Origin: DASXKD01 sp963707905
GTDB taxonomy: Bacteria; Actinomycetota; Actinomycetes; Streptosporangiales; Streptosporangiaceae
Assembly (NCBI GenBank): GCA_963707905.1
Contig: CAVPSA010000009.1
Coordinates: forward strand, 62,001 to 126,000
Direction: 5' to 3'
DNA: 64,000 nt
The position numbers were made by a program, and so were the translations under genes. Positions 25,609 to 35,096 of the stretch are shown here, one piece after another; position 1 is the stretch's first letter, and each line of letters starts with the position of its first letter. The notes beneath the pieces were generated by a model. That model saw only the letters and a program-made list of their open reading frames with translations. It did no database searches and was not told the origin of the DNA.

Positions 25609-25932
25609 ATGCTGACCGGCATGCTGAGCGTGCTGACGCTGCTTGCCGACCTGTGGCACGGGGTGGAACACGTTCTGCTCGCGCCATCGAGCCTGTCCAC
25701 CGTTGCCGTGACCGTGCTGGCTGGTGCCGTGCTGGCCGGTGCGCTGGCGGTGTGCCTGGCCAGCGGTGCCAGGCTCGGCCGCCTGTCCGCAGCGGTGCCG
25801 CTGACCCGGCGTGCCGCCGCGCTGCGCGAGAAGTCCTGGTGCGCCGCCTTCGGCTCGCAGCGCGACCCGGACGCAGCGGGCCGGCCCCGTCCTCGAGCAC
25901 CATCGGCGGCCCTGGCGGCCGCTGGTTCCTGA
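25609..25932 (+). CDS. DUF6412 family small membrane protein
   Basis: 107 residues from ATG 25609, preceded by GGGAGG. One or two membrane helices (MLTGMLSVLTLLADLWHGVEHVLL and STVAVTVLAGAVLAGALAVCLASGA), then the family's conserved end REKSWCAAFGSQRDPDAAGRPRPRAP. DUF6412 proteins are typically encoded next to YidC/Oxa1-like insertases in actinomycetes, as here (122 bp upstream). Role unknown; a helper or substrate of the insertase is an inference from this pairing. A longer upstream reading with Arg/Pro-rich residues looks non-coding. Confidence 0.82.
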   Translation: MLTGMLSVLTLLADLWHGVEHVLLAPSSLSTVAVTVLAGAVLAGALAVCLASGARLGRLSAAVPLTRRAAALREKSWCAAFGSQRDPDAAGRPRPRAPSAALAAAGS

Positions 25933-26054
25933 CCGCGGAGTACGCCGGCCCGCCCGGGCCCGCGATGCCACTCGCCGTTGACGTCTCCGCTGGCTCAAAC
26001 GCGGCCGTCTCCAGCCGTCCTTAGTCGTTCCTGACCCGCTGGAGGGGTTGCACC

Positions 26055-26813
26055 ATGTCCGGTTTCCTCGGCGTCCCCATAGCCGCCGCGTATCACCTCG
26101 TCTGCCTGTTCGCCAGCTTTCTCACGCCGCTGCCCGGGGGCCTGGCCGCCGCTGCCGCGATCGTCGGTTTCACCATGGCCGTGCGCCTGCTCCTGCTGCC
26201 GCTGAGCTACCGGGCCATGCGCGGGATGGCGGCCCAGGCCAGGGTGGCACCCCTGGCCCAGGACCTGCGGAAGCGGTACGCCGGGCAGCCGGACCGCCTG
26301 CAGCGCGAGCTGGCCGCGCTGTACCGGGCCGAGGGCACCGGCATGTTCGCCGGCTGCCTGCCGCTGCTCGTGCAATGGCCTGCCTTCAGCGTGCTGTCCC
26401 TGCTGTTCCGGTCCCAGCGGGTGGGCGGCGCACCGAACACGTTGCTCACGCACCGCCTGTTCGGCGCGCCGCTGGCGAGTTACTGGCTGGGCGGCGCGGG
26501 ACCGCTCAGCGCCCAGGGAGCGGTGTTCGCCGGCCTCTTCGTGCTGCTTGCGGCCGTTGGCTGGCTGTCGGCCCGGATGGCCCGCCGGGCCAGCGGCCCA
26601 GCCGCCAGAGCCGACGCGACCGCAGCTAGCGGGGTACCGGCCGCCCTCGTCCGGGTGCTGCCGTTCGCGACCGTGGCGATCGCCGCGTTCGTGCCCCTGG
26701 CAGCCGGGCTGTACCTGGCCACCACCACCGCCTGGACGCTGGCCGAGCGGGCGGTGCTTGGCCGCTCGGCGGCCCTGCGGCCGGGCATTGACCACCGGGG
26801 CCCGGCTGGTTAG
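26055..26813 (+). CDS. YidC/Oxa1-like membrane protein insertase
   Basis: 252 residues preceded by GGAGGGG. Transmembrane pattern matches the short actinobacterial YidC paralogues: an N-terminal helix, then VGFTMAVRLLLLPLSYRAMRGMAAQARVAPLAQDLRKRYAGQPDRLQRELAALYRAEGTGMFAGCLPLLVQWPAF, which is the Oxa1 core with the cytoplasmic helical hairpin and the hydrophilic-groove arginine. Three more helices follow. It is probably an accessory insertase, since housekeeping yidC normally sits by rpmH and rnpA. It forms a unit with the DUF6412 gene. Confidence 0.9.
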   Translation: MSGFLGVPIAAAYHLVCLFASFLTPLPGGLAAAAAIVGFTMAVRLLLLPLSYRAMRGMAAQARVAPLAQDLRKRYAGQPDRLQRELAALYRAEGTGMFAGCLPLLVQWPAFSVLSLLFRSQRVGGAPNTLLTHRLFGAPLASYWLGGAGPLSAQGAVFAGLFVLLAAVGWLSARMARRASGPAARADATAASGVPAALVRVLPFATVAIAAFVPLAAGLYLATTTAWTLAERAVLGRSAALRPGIDHRGPAG

Positions 26814-26945
26814 CGGTCAGGGAGCCATCCCTCAGCCCGCAGGCTGATGTCGGCACCATCTGGCCGGCTCATCCACCCACAGGCTGACTCGGCACCCTTC
26901 AAATCAGCCCCAGAATCACTCCTAAGAGCGATTCGGACCCGTCTA

Positions 26946-26966
26946 TATACTCAGTATGCTACTGAG
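26946..26966. promoter_or_regulatory. PadR promoter/operator
   Basis: A perfect palindrome, CTCAGTA-N3-TACTGAG, spans 26950-26966 and overlaps a -10-like TATACT (26946-26951). It lies 25 bp before the PadR start codon. PadR regulators bind palindromes overlapping their own promoter, so this is a good autoregulatory site candidate controlling the PadR-ABC transporter unit. Confidence 0.65.
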
Positions 26967-26990
26967 CATGATCACCAGTTGTAGCGCCGC

Positions 26991-27599
26991 ATGAGTGTCA
27001 AGCATGCGCTGCTCGCGCTGCTGAGCGAGGGCCCCAAGTACGGCCTTCAGCTCCGGGAAGAGTTCGAGGCGGGAACCGGCGAGGTCTGGCCGCTGAACGT
27101 CGGCCAGGTGTACACCACGCTGCAGCGCCTGGAGCGGGACGGGCTGGTGGAGTCCGACGACGCCACGGAAGTGGGCCCGCAGAAGGGGTTCCGTATCACC
27201 GCGAGCGGCACGGAGGAGCTGGCCGGGTGGCTGCGCACACCGCCCGACCTGAGCTCGCCGCCCCGGGACGAGCTGGTGATGAAGGTGCTGGTGGCGCTGC
27301 GGATCCCCGGTGTGAACGTGCACGAGGTGATCCAGGTGCACCGCCGTTACCTGGTGGAACTGATGCAGCAGTGGACCCGCCTGAAGGAGGACGAGGCCGA
27401 GTACGACCTCAGCCTGGCGCTGGTGGTGGACGCGGAACTGTTCCGGCTGGACTCGGTCATCCGGTGGCTGGACTCCGCCGACGGCCGCCTCAAGCGGGCC
27501 GCCGCCGACAGTGCCACCGAGATCACGGCCGCCCCCGCTCCCCACCCTGCTCCCGTGCCGCTGCCGAAGCGCCGGCGCCGGGCGGGAGCGCGCAGATGA
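26991..27599 (+). CDS. PadR family transcriptional regulator
   Basis: 202 residues. The N-terminal winged helix is standard PadR: MSVKHALLALLSEGPKYGLQLREEFEAGTGEVWPLNVGQVYTTLQRLERDGLVE (about 1-55). The C-terminal coiled region (VIQVHRRYLVELMQQWTRLKEDE) is the PadR-C dimer domain. No strong ribosome site precedes ATG 26991. The gene is followed 95 bp later by a MacB-type ABC transporter, a classic PadR target arrangement for drug or peptide export. The palindrome at 26950 is its likely binding site. Confidence 0.92.
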   Translation: MSVKHALLALLSEGPKYGLQLREEFEAGTGEVWPLNVGQVYTTLQRLERDGLVESDDATEVGPQKGFRITASGTEELAGWLRTPPDLSSPPRDELVMKVLVALRIPGVNVHEVIQVHRRYLVELMQQWTRLKEDEAEYDLSLALVVDAELFRLDSVIRWLDSADGRLKRAAADSATEITAAPAPHPAPVPLPKRRRRAGARR

Positions 27600-27694
27600 G
27601 AAATCTTCGATCAGCCAGACCGCAGCGCCGGCGTAACTGCCGCGCCTGCTGGCTGGCGAACCCACCGCACCACGGGGCCTGAGGAGGCCATGAC

Positions 27695-28420
27695 ATGAGC
27701 ATGCTGGAACTGCGGGGCGTGACGAAGGTCTACGGACAGGGCGACACGGTGGTGAACGCCCTGCGCGGGATTGACCTGACGGTGGAGCCCGGCGCGATGG
27801 TGGCCGTGATGGGCCCGAGCGGCTCGGGCAAATCCACCCTGCTGACGATCGCCGGCAGCCTGGAAGAGCCCACGGAAGGCGAGGTGCTGATCGACGGTGT
27901 CCTGCTGAGGCAGATGTCCCGCAACGCCAAGGCGAGGCTGCGGCGCCGCTCGATCGGGTACGTGTTCCAGGACTTTAACCTGCTGCCGGGGCTCACCGCG
28001 GTGGAGAACGTCGCGCTGCCGCTGGAACTCGACGGGATTTCCGGCCGCCGGGCCCGTGCCGCCGGGCTGCGGGCCATCGATGACCTCGGCTTGTCCGAGC
28101 GCGCGGACCGGTTTCCCGACCAGCTTTCCGGCGGCGAGCGCCAGCGGGTGGCCATCGCCCGCGCGGTCGTGGGCGACCGCCGCCTGCTGCTCGCCGACGA
28201 GCCGTCCGGCGCGCTGGACTCGGTGAACGGCGAGGCGGTGATGCGCCTGGTGCATGACGCGTGCAAACGCGGCGTCGCCGCCGTGGTGGTGACCCACGAC
28301 GCGCAACTGGCCTCCTGGGCCGACCGCGTGGTGTTCCTGCGCGACGGGCACGTCGTGGACCAGACCGCGCCGCAGGCCGGCCCGGAATCGCTGCTCAGCA
28401 CCCCGGGACAGACGCAATGA
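27695..28420 (+). CDS. ABC transporter ATP-binding protein (MacB/LolD type)
   Basis: 241 residues with Walker A GPSGSGKSTLL (about residues 45-55), Q-loop YVFQDFNLLPGL, signature LSGGERQRVAIARA, Walker B RLLLADEPSGALD and H-loop VVVTHD. The sequence is of the MacB/LolD/FtsE class that couples to FtsX-like permeases for mechanotransmission rather than classical transport. A GAGGAGGCC ribosome site precedes it. Its stop overlaps the permease start by 4 nt (ATGA at 28417-28420). Confidence 0.95.
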   Translation: MSMLELRGVTKVYGQGDTVVNALRGIDLTVEPGAMVAVMGPSGSGKSTLLTIAGSLEEPTEGEVLIDGVLLRQMSRNAKARLRRRSIGYVFQDFNLLPGLTAVENVALPLELDGISGRRARAAGLRAIDDLGLSERADRFPDQLSGGERQRVAIARAVVGDRRLLLADEPSGALDSVNGEAVMRLVHDACKRGVAAVVVTHDAQLASWADRVVFLRDGHVVDQTAPQAGPESLLSTPGQTQ

Positions 28421-30912
28421 GCACGGCGCTGCGCGAGCGCCCGGCCGCGCACGCTCCTTCGGGCGGAGCCAGGAACGGGGGCATGCCGGCCCGCCGCGCG
28501 GTGACCCGCTGGGCGTGGCGCCTGTTCCGCCGCGAGTGGCGGCAGCAACTGCTGGTCCTGGCGCTGATCACGATCGCCGTGGCCGCGACCATCATCGGCG
28601 CGGCGGCGGCCACGAACAACCCGCCGCCGAAAAACGCCGGCTTCGGCACCGCCAGGGACATGGCCACGTTCCAGGCCCCCGATCCGCACCTGGCCAGCCA
28701 GATCGCGGCGCTAGAGCAGCGGTTCCCCCCGGTCGACGTCATCGAGAACCAGACCGTCGCCATCCCCGGCTCGATCAGCACCTACCAGCTACGCGCGCAG
28801 AATCCGCACGGCCGGTACGGGCAGCCGATGCTCTCCCTGGTCTCCGGGCACTTCCCAACGGGGGCAGGCCAGGTAGCGGTGACCAGCGGGGTGGCGTCCG
28901 ACTTCGGCCTCCGGATCGGCAGCGTGTGGCACCAGGACGGCACCGCACGGCGCGTGGTCGGCATCGTGCAGAACCCGCAGAGCCTGCTGGATGAGTTCGC
29001 CCTCGTAGCGCCCGGCCAGGTCCATCACCCGACCCAGGTCACCGTGCTGTTCGACGGGTCCGGCAGGCCACCCGCCATAGTCGCGCATAACATCACGGCC
29101 GCCGGATCGCAGACGCCGGCCAACGTGGTCAACCCCGAGAGCATCTCGGTCGCGGGCCTCGTCGTGGGGATGCTGCTCATCGCGCTGGTCGCGGTCGGCG
29201 GCTTCACCGTGCTGGCGCAGCGCCGGCTGCGGTCCCTCGGCATGCTCGCCTCGACGGGCGCCACCGACCGTCATGTCCGCCTCGTGGTGCTGGCCAACGG
29301 CGCCGTCGTCGGCATCGCCGGCGCGGTCCTTGGCCTGGTGCTCGGGCTGGCCGGCTGGCTGGCCTACCGGCCTGAACTGGAGCAGAGCGCACACCACCTG
29401 ATCGGCATGTTCGCCCTGCCGTGGGGGGTGATCGTCCTGGCGCTGCTGCTGGCCGTGGTGGCCGCGATCTTCGCGGCGTGGCTGCCGGCCCGGGCCATCA
29501 CCAAAGTCCCCATCGTGACCGCCCTGTCCGGGCGGCCCGCCCCACCCAAGCGGGTGCACCGCTCCGCCATACCCGGCCTGATCCTGCTGGTGATCGCGTT
29601 CATCTTGTTCGGCTGGTCGGGCGCCAGTGGCAACGGCAATTCAGGCTTGCCGAAACTGGCGCTCGGCCTGGTCGTGCTCATCGTGGCGGTGATCCTGCTG
29701 GCCCCGTTCTGCCTGGCCGTGCTGGCCAGGCTGGGCCGCCGGACGCCGATCTCGGTACGGCTGGCACTGCGTGACCTGTCCCGCTACCGGGCCCGGTCCG
29801 GCTCGGCGCTCGCCGCGATCAGCATCGGCATCCTGATCGCCGTGATCATCTCGGTGGTCTCGGCGGCGCGGTTCGCGAACGTGCTCGACTACGCCGGGCC
29901 GAACCTTGCGTCGAACCAGCTCATCATCTACACGCCCAACGGCCAGGGCGGCGGCCCGAACGGCCCCGGTCGAGACGGCACCCCGCCCAGCTACGGTCGC
30001 TGTCGGCCAAGGCGCACGCCATCGCCACCGACCTCGGCTCCCGTGACGTCATCGAACTCCAGTCCACGGACGCCAACCTCGAGCACAGCGGCGGCGGCCG
30101 CAATTGGTCCGGGCCGCTGTACGTGGCCACCCCGCAGTTGCTGCATGCCTTCGGGATCACGAGTTCGGAGTACAGTCCCACGGCCGACATACTCACCACG
30201 CGGCCCGGGCTGTCCGGCCTCTCCAAGATGCGACTGGACTACGGCAGCCAGAAGGGCCCGGGGCCGAACGGGCACTCGGTCGCCAGCCCGCCGATCCAGG
30301 AGGTCAGCGCGCTGCCGTCCGGTACGTCGGCGCCCAACACTGTGATCACCGAGCACGCCGTCCGCACGCTCGGCCTGCAGACCGGCCCCGAGCAACGTCG
30401 CGGGCTGGCTGATCCAGACCGCCAACCCGCTGACCAGCGCGCAGATCCACAACGCCCAGCTGGCGGCCGCGGCCGCGAACATGACCGTGGAGACGCGCAA
30501 CAGCATCCCCACGTCGGCGACGATCGTCGACTGGGCCACCGTGTTCGGCATCGTGCTGGCGCTGGCCATCCTCGCCATGAGCGTCGGCCTGATCCGCAGC
30601 GAAGCCGCCAGCGACCTGCGCACCCTGGCCGCCACCGGAGCGAGCGGCACGACCCGGCGCAACCTCACCGCCGCCACCGCCGGCGCACTCGGCTTCACCG
30701 GTGCGGTGCTCGGCACGGTGGGCGGCTACATCGGCACCGCGGGCTGGTTCCGCACCAACTCGCTCAACGGCGGCCTGACCGCCATCTTCACCACGGTCCC
30801 GGTCACGAACCTGCTCATCATCCTGATCGGCATGCCGCTGGTCGCGGCGATCGGCGGCTGGATATTCGCCGGCCGCCAGCCCCGTGACCTGGGCCACCAG
30901 CCACTCGAATAG
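28417..30912 (+). pseudogene. FtsX/MacB-like ABC transporter permease, two compensating frameshifts
   Basis: Reads as an FtsX-type permease: first helix QQLLVLALITIAVAATIIGAAAA, large extracytoplasmic domain (NAGFGTARDMATFQ, YGQPMLSLVSGHFPTGAGQVAVTSGVA), then a helix pair and second half with LALRDLSRYRARSGSALAAISIGILIAVIISVVS. At about 29965-29985 the frame shifts by one missing base; the displaced frame (SLSAKAHAIATDLGSRDV to AVRTLGLQTGP) is clearly coding. At about 30390 one extra base returns it to the original frame (SNVAGWLIQTANPLTSAQI to the end). About 831 residues if corrected. The two cancel out, which is more typical of sequencing error than decay. Partner of the ATPase at 27695. 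Confidence 0.82.
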
Positions 30913-31031
30913 CTGTTCCTGTCCGCTCGCCTGGCCGCGGGTCCCACACGGGGCCTCGCGGCCAGGCGGCGCTCTGCGCCCGGTTCCGGCCGCGCTTGCC
31001 GCCCACTGCTCGCCCGCGGTACTATTCATCT

Positions 31032-31047
31032 GTATAGTTTGCTATAC
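31032..31047. promoter_or_regulatory. Operator-like palindrome upstream of TetR
   Basis: Perfect inverted repeat GTATAG-N4-CTATAC, 44 bp before the TetR start, in an A/T-rich patch that would also suit a promoter. Likely the autoregulatory site for the TetR/ABC-2 operon. Confidence 0.6.
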
Positions 31048-31090
31048 GCAGTATCAGGAAGCTGTTTGCACGTACAGTGGCAGGTGAGCC

Positions 31091-31759
31091 GTGGTGGCCA
31101 ACCCAGCCGGGGACAGGTCCGCCGAGGACCTGACCGCCCGGGCGCGGATCCGGGACGCGGCGCTGCGCCTGTTCGCCGAGCGCGGCCTGGAGGGGACCAC
31201 GATCAGGGACATCGCCACGGAGGCCGGGGTGTCCGGCGGCCTGATCCGGCATCACTTCGGGTCCAAGGACGACCTGCGCAGCGCCTGCGACTCCTACGCG
31301 CTGGACCAGCTCATGCGGATCAAGGAGCAGGCGGTGCTGGACGGCCAGCTCGGCAACCCGGCGTTCATGTCCGCCGCCCACCCCACCGTGCTGCTCACCT
31401 ACCGCTATCTGGCCCGCTCCCTGGTGGACGGCTCGCCGGCGGCCACAGCGATGTTCGACGAAATGGTGGAGCTGTGCGAAGCCTGGCTCGCGCGGCACAA
31501 CCCGGGCCAGATGGCGGACCCGCGCGGCTACTCGGCGGCGCTGGTGGCGATGCAAACCGGCCTGCTCATGATGCACGGCCCGCTTTCCCGCTGGCTCGGC
31601 GCCGACATCTTCACGGCCGACGGGCATCTGCGGCTGGCCGGGGCGCTGATCGACTTCTATTCACAGCCGCTGCTCAGCCCGGAACTCGCCGAACAGGCAC
31701 GGGCGACCGTGCGCCACCTCCAGGCACAGCAACCCGCAACTGAAAGGCCAGCCAGCTGA
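31091..31759 (+). CDS. TetR/AcrR family transcriptional regulator
   Basis: 222 residues starting at GTG. HTH at about residues 17-62: RARIRDAALRLFAERGLEGTTIRDIATEAGVSGGLIRHHFGSKDDLRSACD. The remainder is a helical ligand domain (TVLLTYRYLARSLVDGSP, ALVAMQTGLLMMHGPLSRWLG). Its stop codon overlaps the start of the ABC ATPase gene (CTGA), so the regulator is the first gene of an exporter operon it presumably controls, with GTATAG-N4-CTATAC as candidate operator. Confidence 0.92.
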   Translation: MVANPAGDRSAEDLTARARIRDAALRLFAERGLEGTTIRDIATEAGVSGGLIRHHFGSKDDLRSACDSYALDQLMRIKEQAVLDGQLGNPAFMSAAHPTVLLTYRYLARSLVDGSPAATAMFDEMVELCEAWLARHNPGQMADPRGYSAALVAMQTGLLMMHGPLSRWLGADIFTADGHLRLAGALIDFYSQPLLSPELAEQARATVRHLQAQQPATERPAS

Positions 31760-32655
31760 AGGCCATCCAGGCCGAGGGACTGACCAAGCGCTACGGCGAG
31801 ACGCTGGCGCTTGACTCGCTGGACCTGACGATCGAGCCCGGTGAGGTGTACGGCTACCTGGGCCCGAACGGGGCAGGGAAGACGACCACGATCCGGTGCC
31901 TGCTCGGCATCCACCGGCCCACCGGCGGCCGGGCCGAACTGTTCGGCGTCGATGCGTGGGCCGACCCGGTCACGGCCCACCGCCGGGTGGCCTACGTCGC
32001 CGGGGAACCGTTCCTGTGGCCCGCCATGACCGGCGCCCAGACGCTGGAGTTCCTCGCCCGCCTGCACGGCGGTACCGACAGGGCCTACCGGGACGAGCTC
32101 GTGCAGCGGTTCGACCTGGACACCGGCAAGAAGGTACGGGTGCTGTCCAAGGGCAACAGGCAGAAGGTGCAGCTCGTCGCCGCGCTGGCCACCCGGGCGG
32201 ACCTGCTGGTGCTTGACGAGCCCACCAGCGGGCTTGACCCGCTGATGGAGAGGGTGTTCCGGGACTGTATGACGGCGGCCAAACAGCGCGGCCAGTCCGT
32301 CTTCCTCTCCTCGCACATCCTCAGCGAGGTGGAAGCCGTCTGCGACCGGGTCGGCATCCTCAAGGAGGGCAGGCTGGTCGACCAGGGGACACTGGCGGAG
32401 CTGCGCCACCTGGGCGCGCAGACCATGGACGTCACGTTCGAGGGCCAGGCGCCGGAGTTTCCGCCGATGCCCGGGGTGCAGGTGGAGCAGGCCGGCCCGA
32501 ACGCGCTGCGGTTCGAGGTCACCGGCAGCGTCGGGCCGGTCGTCACGGCCCTGGCCGGGCATCCGGTCACGGCGCTCATCAGCCGCGAGCCCTCACTGGA
32601 AGAGATCTTCTTGCACCACTACGACGGCCAGGCCGACGGTCATGCCAGCCGTTAG
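31756..32655 (+). CDS. ABC transporter ATP-binding protein (ABC-2/drug exporter type)
   Basis: About 299 residues. Walker A GPNGAGKTTTI, signature LSKGNRQKVQLVAAL, Walker B LLVLDEPTSGLDPLM and the C-terminal domain of DrrA/CcmA-like exporters (SREPSLEEIFLHHYDGQ) are present. The coding sense begins KAIQAEGLTKRYGETLALDSL, but no ATG, GTG or TTG precedes it before the in-frame stop at 31741. The only candidate is CTG at 31756, which overlaps the TetR stop (CTGA) and has GAAAGG about 9 nt upstream. A later ATG would delete the first strands and part of the ATP site. Pairs with the permease at 32642. Confidence 0.9.
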   Translation: MKAIQAEGLTKRYGETLALDSLDLTIEPGEVYGYLGPNGAGKTTTIRCLLGIHRPTGGRAELFGVDAWADPVTAHRRVAYVAGEPFLWPAMTGAQTLEFLARLHGGTDRAYRDELVQRFDLDTGKKVRVLSKGNRQKVQLVAALATRADLLVLDEPTSGLDPLMERVFRDCMTAAKQRGQSVFLSSHILSEVEAVCDRVGILKEGRLVDQGTLAELRHLGAQTMDVTFEGQAPEFPPMPGVQVEQAGPNALRFEVTGSVGPVVTALAGHPVTALISREPSLEEIFLHHYDGQADGHASR

Positions 32656-34288
32656 CCAGGAGGCGCCGGCCCGCCCGCGCACCCACCGCGACAGCCGCTC
32701 CGGCGGCAGGCCCGCTGGCGCCTTGGTCCAGCGGGCGATCCGGGATGGCCGGACGCTGACGGTCGTATTCGCCTACCTGTTCCTGGTGTACTCGTTCATC
32801 CAGCCGGTCGGTTACCGGCGCGTGTACACCACGACGGCCAGCCGCGAGGAGTTTGCCCGCAGCTTCGGCACGAACCCCGGGCTGCGCCTGCTCTACGGCG
32901 AGCCGCACAACATTGCTACGGTCGACGGCTACACGGCGTGGCGGGTCGGCGGGGTGCTGGCCATCGTGGCCGCGGTGTTCGGCCTGCTGGCCGTGGTGCG
33001 GGCGCTGCGCGGCGAGGAGGAGGCCGGACGGACGGAGCTGACGCTCGCCGGAGTCGTCAGCCGCCGTACGGCCTACCTGGCCGCGCTGGCCGCGATCGGG
33101 GCAGCCACGCTGATCCTGTGGGCCGCGGAGTTCGCCGGGTTCGCGTTCGGTGGCCTCCCGCTGGCCGGCTCTGCGTACCTGGCTCTGGCCACCATCTCGG
33201 TCATCCCCGTGTTCGCCGGGGTCGGTGCGGTGGCGAGCCAGCTTGCCCCGACGCGTCGTACTGCAATGGAAATCGGTGGCGGCGCGGTCGCGCTGTTCTT
33301 CCTGCTACGGGTGATCGCTGACACGGTGGCCGGGACCGGGTGGCTGCGCTGGCTGACGCCGCTCGGCTGGGCCGAGGAGATGCGCCCGTTCGCCGGGCCG
33401 CGGCCCGTGGTGCTGCTGCTGCCCGTGGCGGCCAGCGCGCTGCTGCTGCTGGTCGCGGCGCGGCTCGGCGCGACCAGGGACATCGGCAGCGGCCTGCTGC
33501 CGGAACGGGGCGGCGGGACGAGCCTGCGGCTGCTGTCCTCCCCGACGGCACAGGCGCTGCGGAGCCAGCGTGACAGCCTGATCGTGTGGTCCGGCAGTTT
33601 CGCGGTGTTCGCGTTCATCCTCGGCGTGGTCTCCAGCAGCGTGTCCTCGTCCGGGATACCCCCGGGCGTGGACAAGCAGATCGCCAAGCTCGGCGCGGGC
33701 TCGATCACCTCGACGTCCGGCTATCTCGCGCTGATCTTCTTCGTCTACGTGCTCGGGGTCAGCCTGTTCGTCTGCGCCCAGATGGGATCCGCCCGGCGGG
33801 AGGAGGCCGGCCAGCAACTGGAGACGCTGCTCGCGCTGCCGGTGGGCCGCACCGGCTGGCTGGCCGGGCGGCTGTTGCTGGCGGCGGGCGGCGCCGCGGT
33901 GATCTCGCTGCTGATCGGCCTGCTCACCTGGGCCGGAGTCGCGGCGGGCGGGATCAGCGGCTCATTCGGGCAGATGCTGGAGGCGGGGGCGAACTGCCTG
34001 CCGGTGGCCGCGCTGTTCCTGGGCGTGGCGACCCTGGCGTTCGCGGCCGCCCCGCGCGCCGCCGCGGCGATCAGCTACGGGCTGCTCGTCCTCAGCTTCC
34101 TGTGGCAGGCGGTCGGAGCGCTGCTCGGCGCCCCGTCCTGGCTGGTCGGGCTGTCGCCGTTCGAGCATGTCGGGCTCGTGCCCGCGGAATCGTTCCGTGC
34201 CGTCGACGCGGTGGTGATGATCGGGATCGGTGTGGCCGCGGCGGTCGCGGGGCTGGCGCTGTTCCGCCGCCGCGACCTGATCGCCTGA
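32642..34288 (+). CDS. ABC-2 type exporter permease
   Basis: 548-residue membrane protein with about twelve predicted helices, for example TLTVVFAYLFLVYSFIQPVGY, VGGVLAIVAAVFGLLAVVRAL, LAALAAIGAATLILWAAEFAGF and VSLFVCAQMGSARREEAGQQLETLLALPVGRTGWLAGRLLLAAGGAAVISLL. The repeated REEEAGRTELTLAG / REEAGQQLETLLALP motif in the two halves marks it as a fused duplicate of the ABC-2 (polyketide antibiotic exporter, TipF/LspF-like) fold. It overlaps the ATPase gene by 14 nt. Likely exports a hydrophobic drug or lipid; cargo unknown. Confidence 0.88.
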   Translation: MPAVSQEAPARPRTHRDSRSGGRPAGALVQRAIRDGRTLTVVFAYLFLVYSFIQPVGYRRVYTTTASREEFARSFGTNPGLRLLYGEPHNIATVDGYTAWRVGGVLAIVAAVFGLLAVVRALRGEEEAGRTELTLAGVVSRRTAYLAALAAIGAATLILWAAEFAGFAFGGLPLAGSAYLALATISVIPVFAGVGAVASQLAPTRRTAMEIGGGAVALFFLLRVIADTVAGTGWLRWLTPLGWAEEMRPFAGPRPVVLLLPVAASALLLLVAARLGATRDIGSGLLPERGGGTSLRLLSSPTAQALRSQRDSLIVWSGSFAVFAFILGVVSSSVSSSGIPPGVDKQIAKLGAGSITSTSGYLALIFFVYVLGVSLFVCAQMGSARREEAGQQLETLLALPVGRTGWLAGRLLLAAGGAAVISLLIGLLTWAGVAAGGISGSFGQMLEAGANCLPVAALFLGVATLAFAAAPRAAAAISYGLLVLSFLWQAVGALLGAPSWLVGLSPFEHVGLVPAESFRAVDAVVMIGIGVAAAVAGLALFRRRDLIA

Positions 34289-34404
34289 CCGGCGTCCCGA
34301 CGGCCCCGGCCCAGGCCCGTCCACTACCGTCAGAGCACCCGCCTCGCCGAGGCTGGCTGGCTGGCCGACGAGAACCGAGTCTGTGGACCCGCTTGGGGGA
34401 TCCG

Positions 34405-35073
34405 TTGAGGAAGTTGCCGGACCGGGTGTGGCGGCTGCCGCGGCGCGAGGACGACGAAGCGGCGGATGAGGGTATCGGCCGGATCCTGGCCCTGTCCGAC
34501 GGCGTTTTCGCCATTGCCGTCACCCTGCTGATCCTCGACATCGCGGTGCCGGTCTCGACGAGCGACGACGCGCTGCCGCATGCTCTGCTGCATCTTTGGC
34601 CGCGTTATCTGGCCTACGCGCTGAGCTTTCTGGTGATCTCCAGGTTCTGGATGGTCCATCGCCAGGCATTCGCGCTCATCGTCCGTGACGACCCCGGGCT
34701 GATATGGCTCAACCTCCTGCTGCTCCTGTTCATTGCGTTCCTGCCGTTCCCTACCGCCGTGCTGGGAGCGCACGAAGGGGCAGCAGCGGCGGCGGTGCTC
34801 TATGCGGTTGCGGTGGGCCTGACCTCGGCGGCCTCCGCGGCCTACTGGTGGTACGCATCGGGCAGGGGAAATCTGCTGCGGCCGGATGTCAGCCGTGGGC
34901 AGATACGGGCCATGCGCGCCCGCAGCCTGTCCGGGCCGGTGTTCTTCGCACTGACCGTGCCCGTCGCCGCGTTCGCTCCCTATATCGCTGAAGGGCTATG
35001 GGTCTTCGCGTTCCCCCTGGCCCGGATTTCGTTCGTCTGGTTCTTCGCCGAGGAACCCGGACAGCCCGGTTAG
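34405..35073 (+). CDS. TMEM175/DUF1211 family potassium channel-like protein
   Basis: About 222 residues. The diagnostic helix RILALSDGVFAIAVTLLILDIAV (TMEM175 'R..aFSDGvfAIaiTLLvLei' motif) is followed by further helices (YLAYALSFLVISRFWMVHRQAF, LLLLLFIAFLPFPTAVLG, GPVFFALTVPVAAFAPYIAEGLW). Bacterial TMEM175 proteins form tetrameric K+ leak channels. Start is uncertain: TTG at 34405 has GGGGGA 4-5 nt upstream, GTG at 34426 is the alternative; both precede a charged head (PRREDDEAADEGIG). It lies 116 bp after the exporter and seems independent. Confidence 0.85.
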   Translation: MRKLPDRVWRLPRREDDEAADEGIGRILALSDGVFAIAVTLLILDIAVPVSTSDDALPHALLHLWPRYLAYALSFLVISRFWMVHRQAFALIVRDDPGLIWLNLLLLLFIAFLPFPTAVLGAHEGAAAAAVLYAVAVGLTSAASAAYWWYASGRGNLLRPDVSRGQIRAMRARSLSGPVFFALTVPVAAFAPYIAEGLWVFAFPLARISFVWFFAEEPGQPG

Positions 35074-35096
35074 CGGAGGGCGGGCACGGGCCCGGG

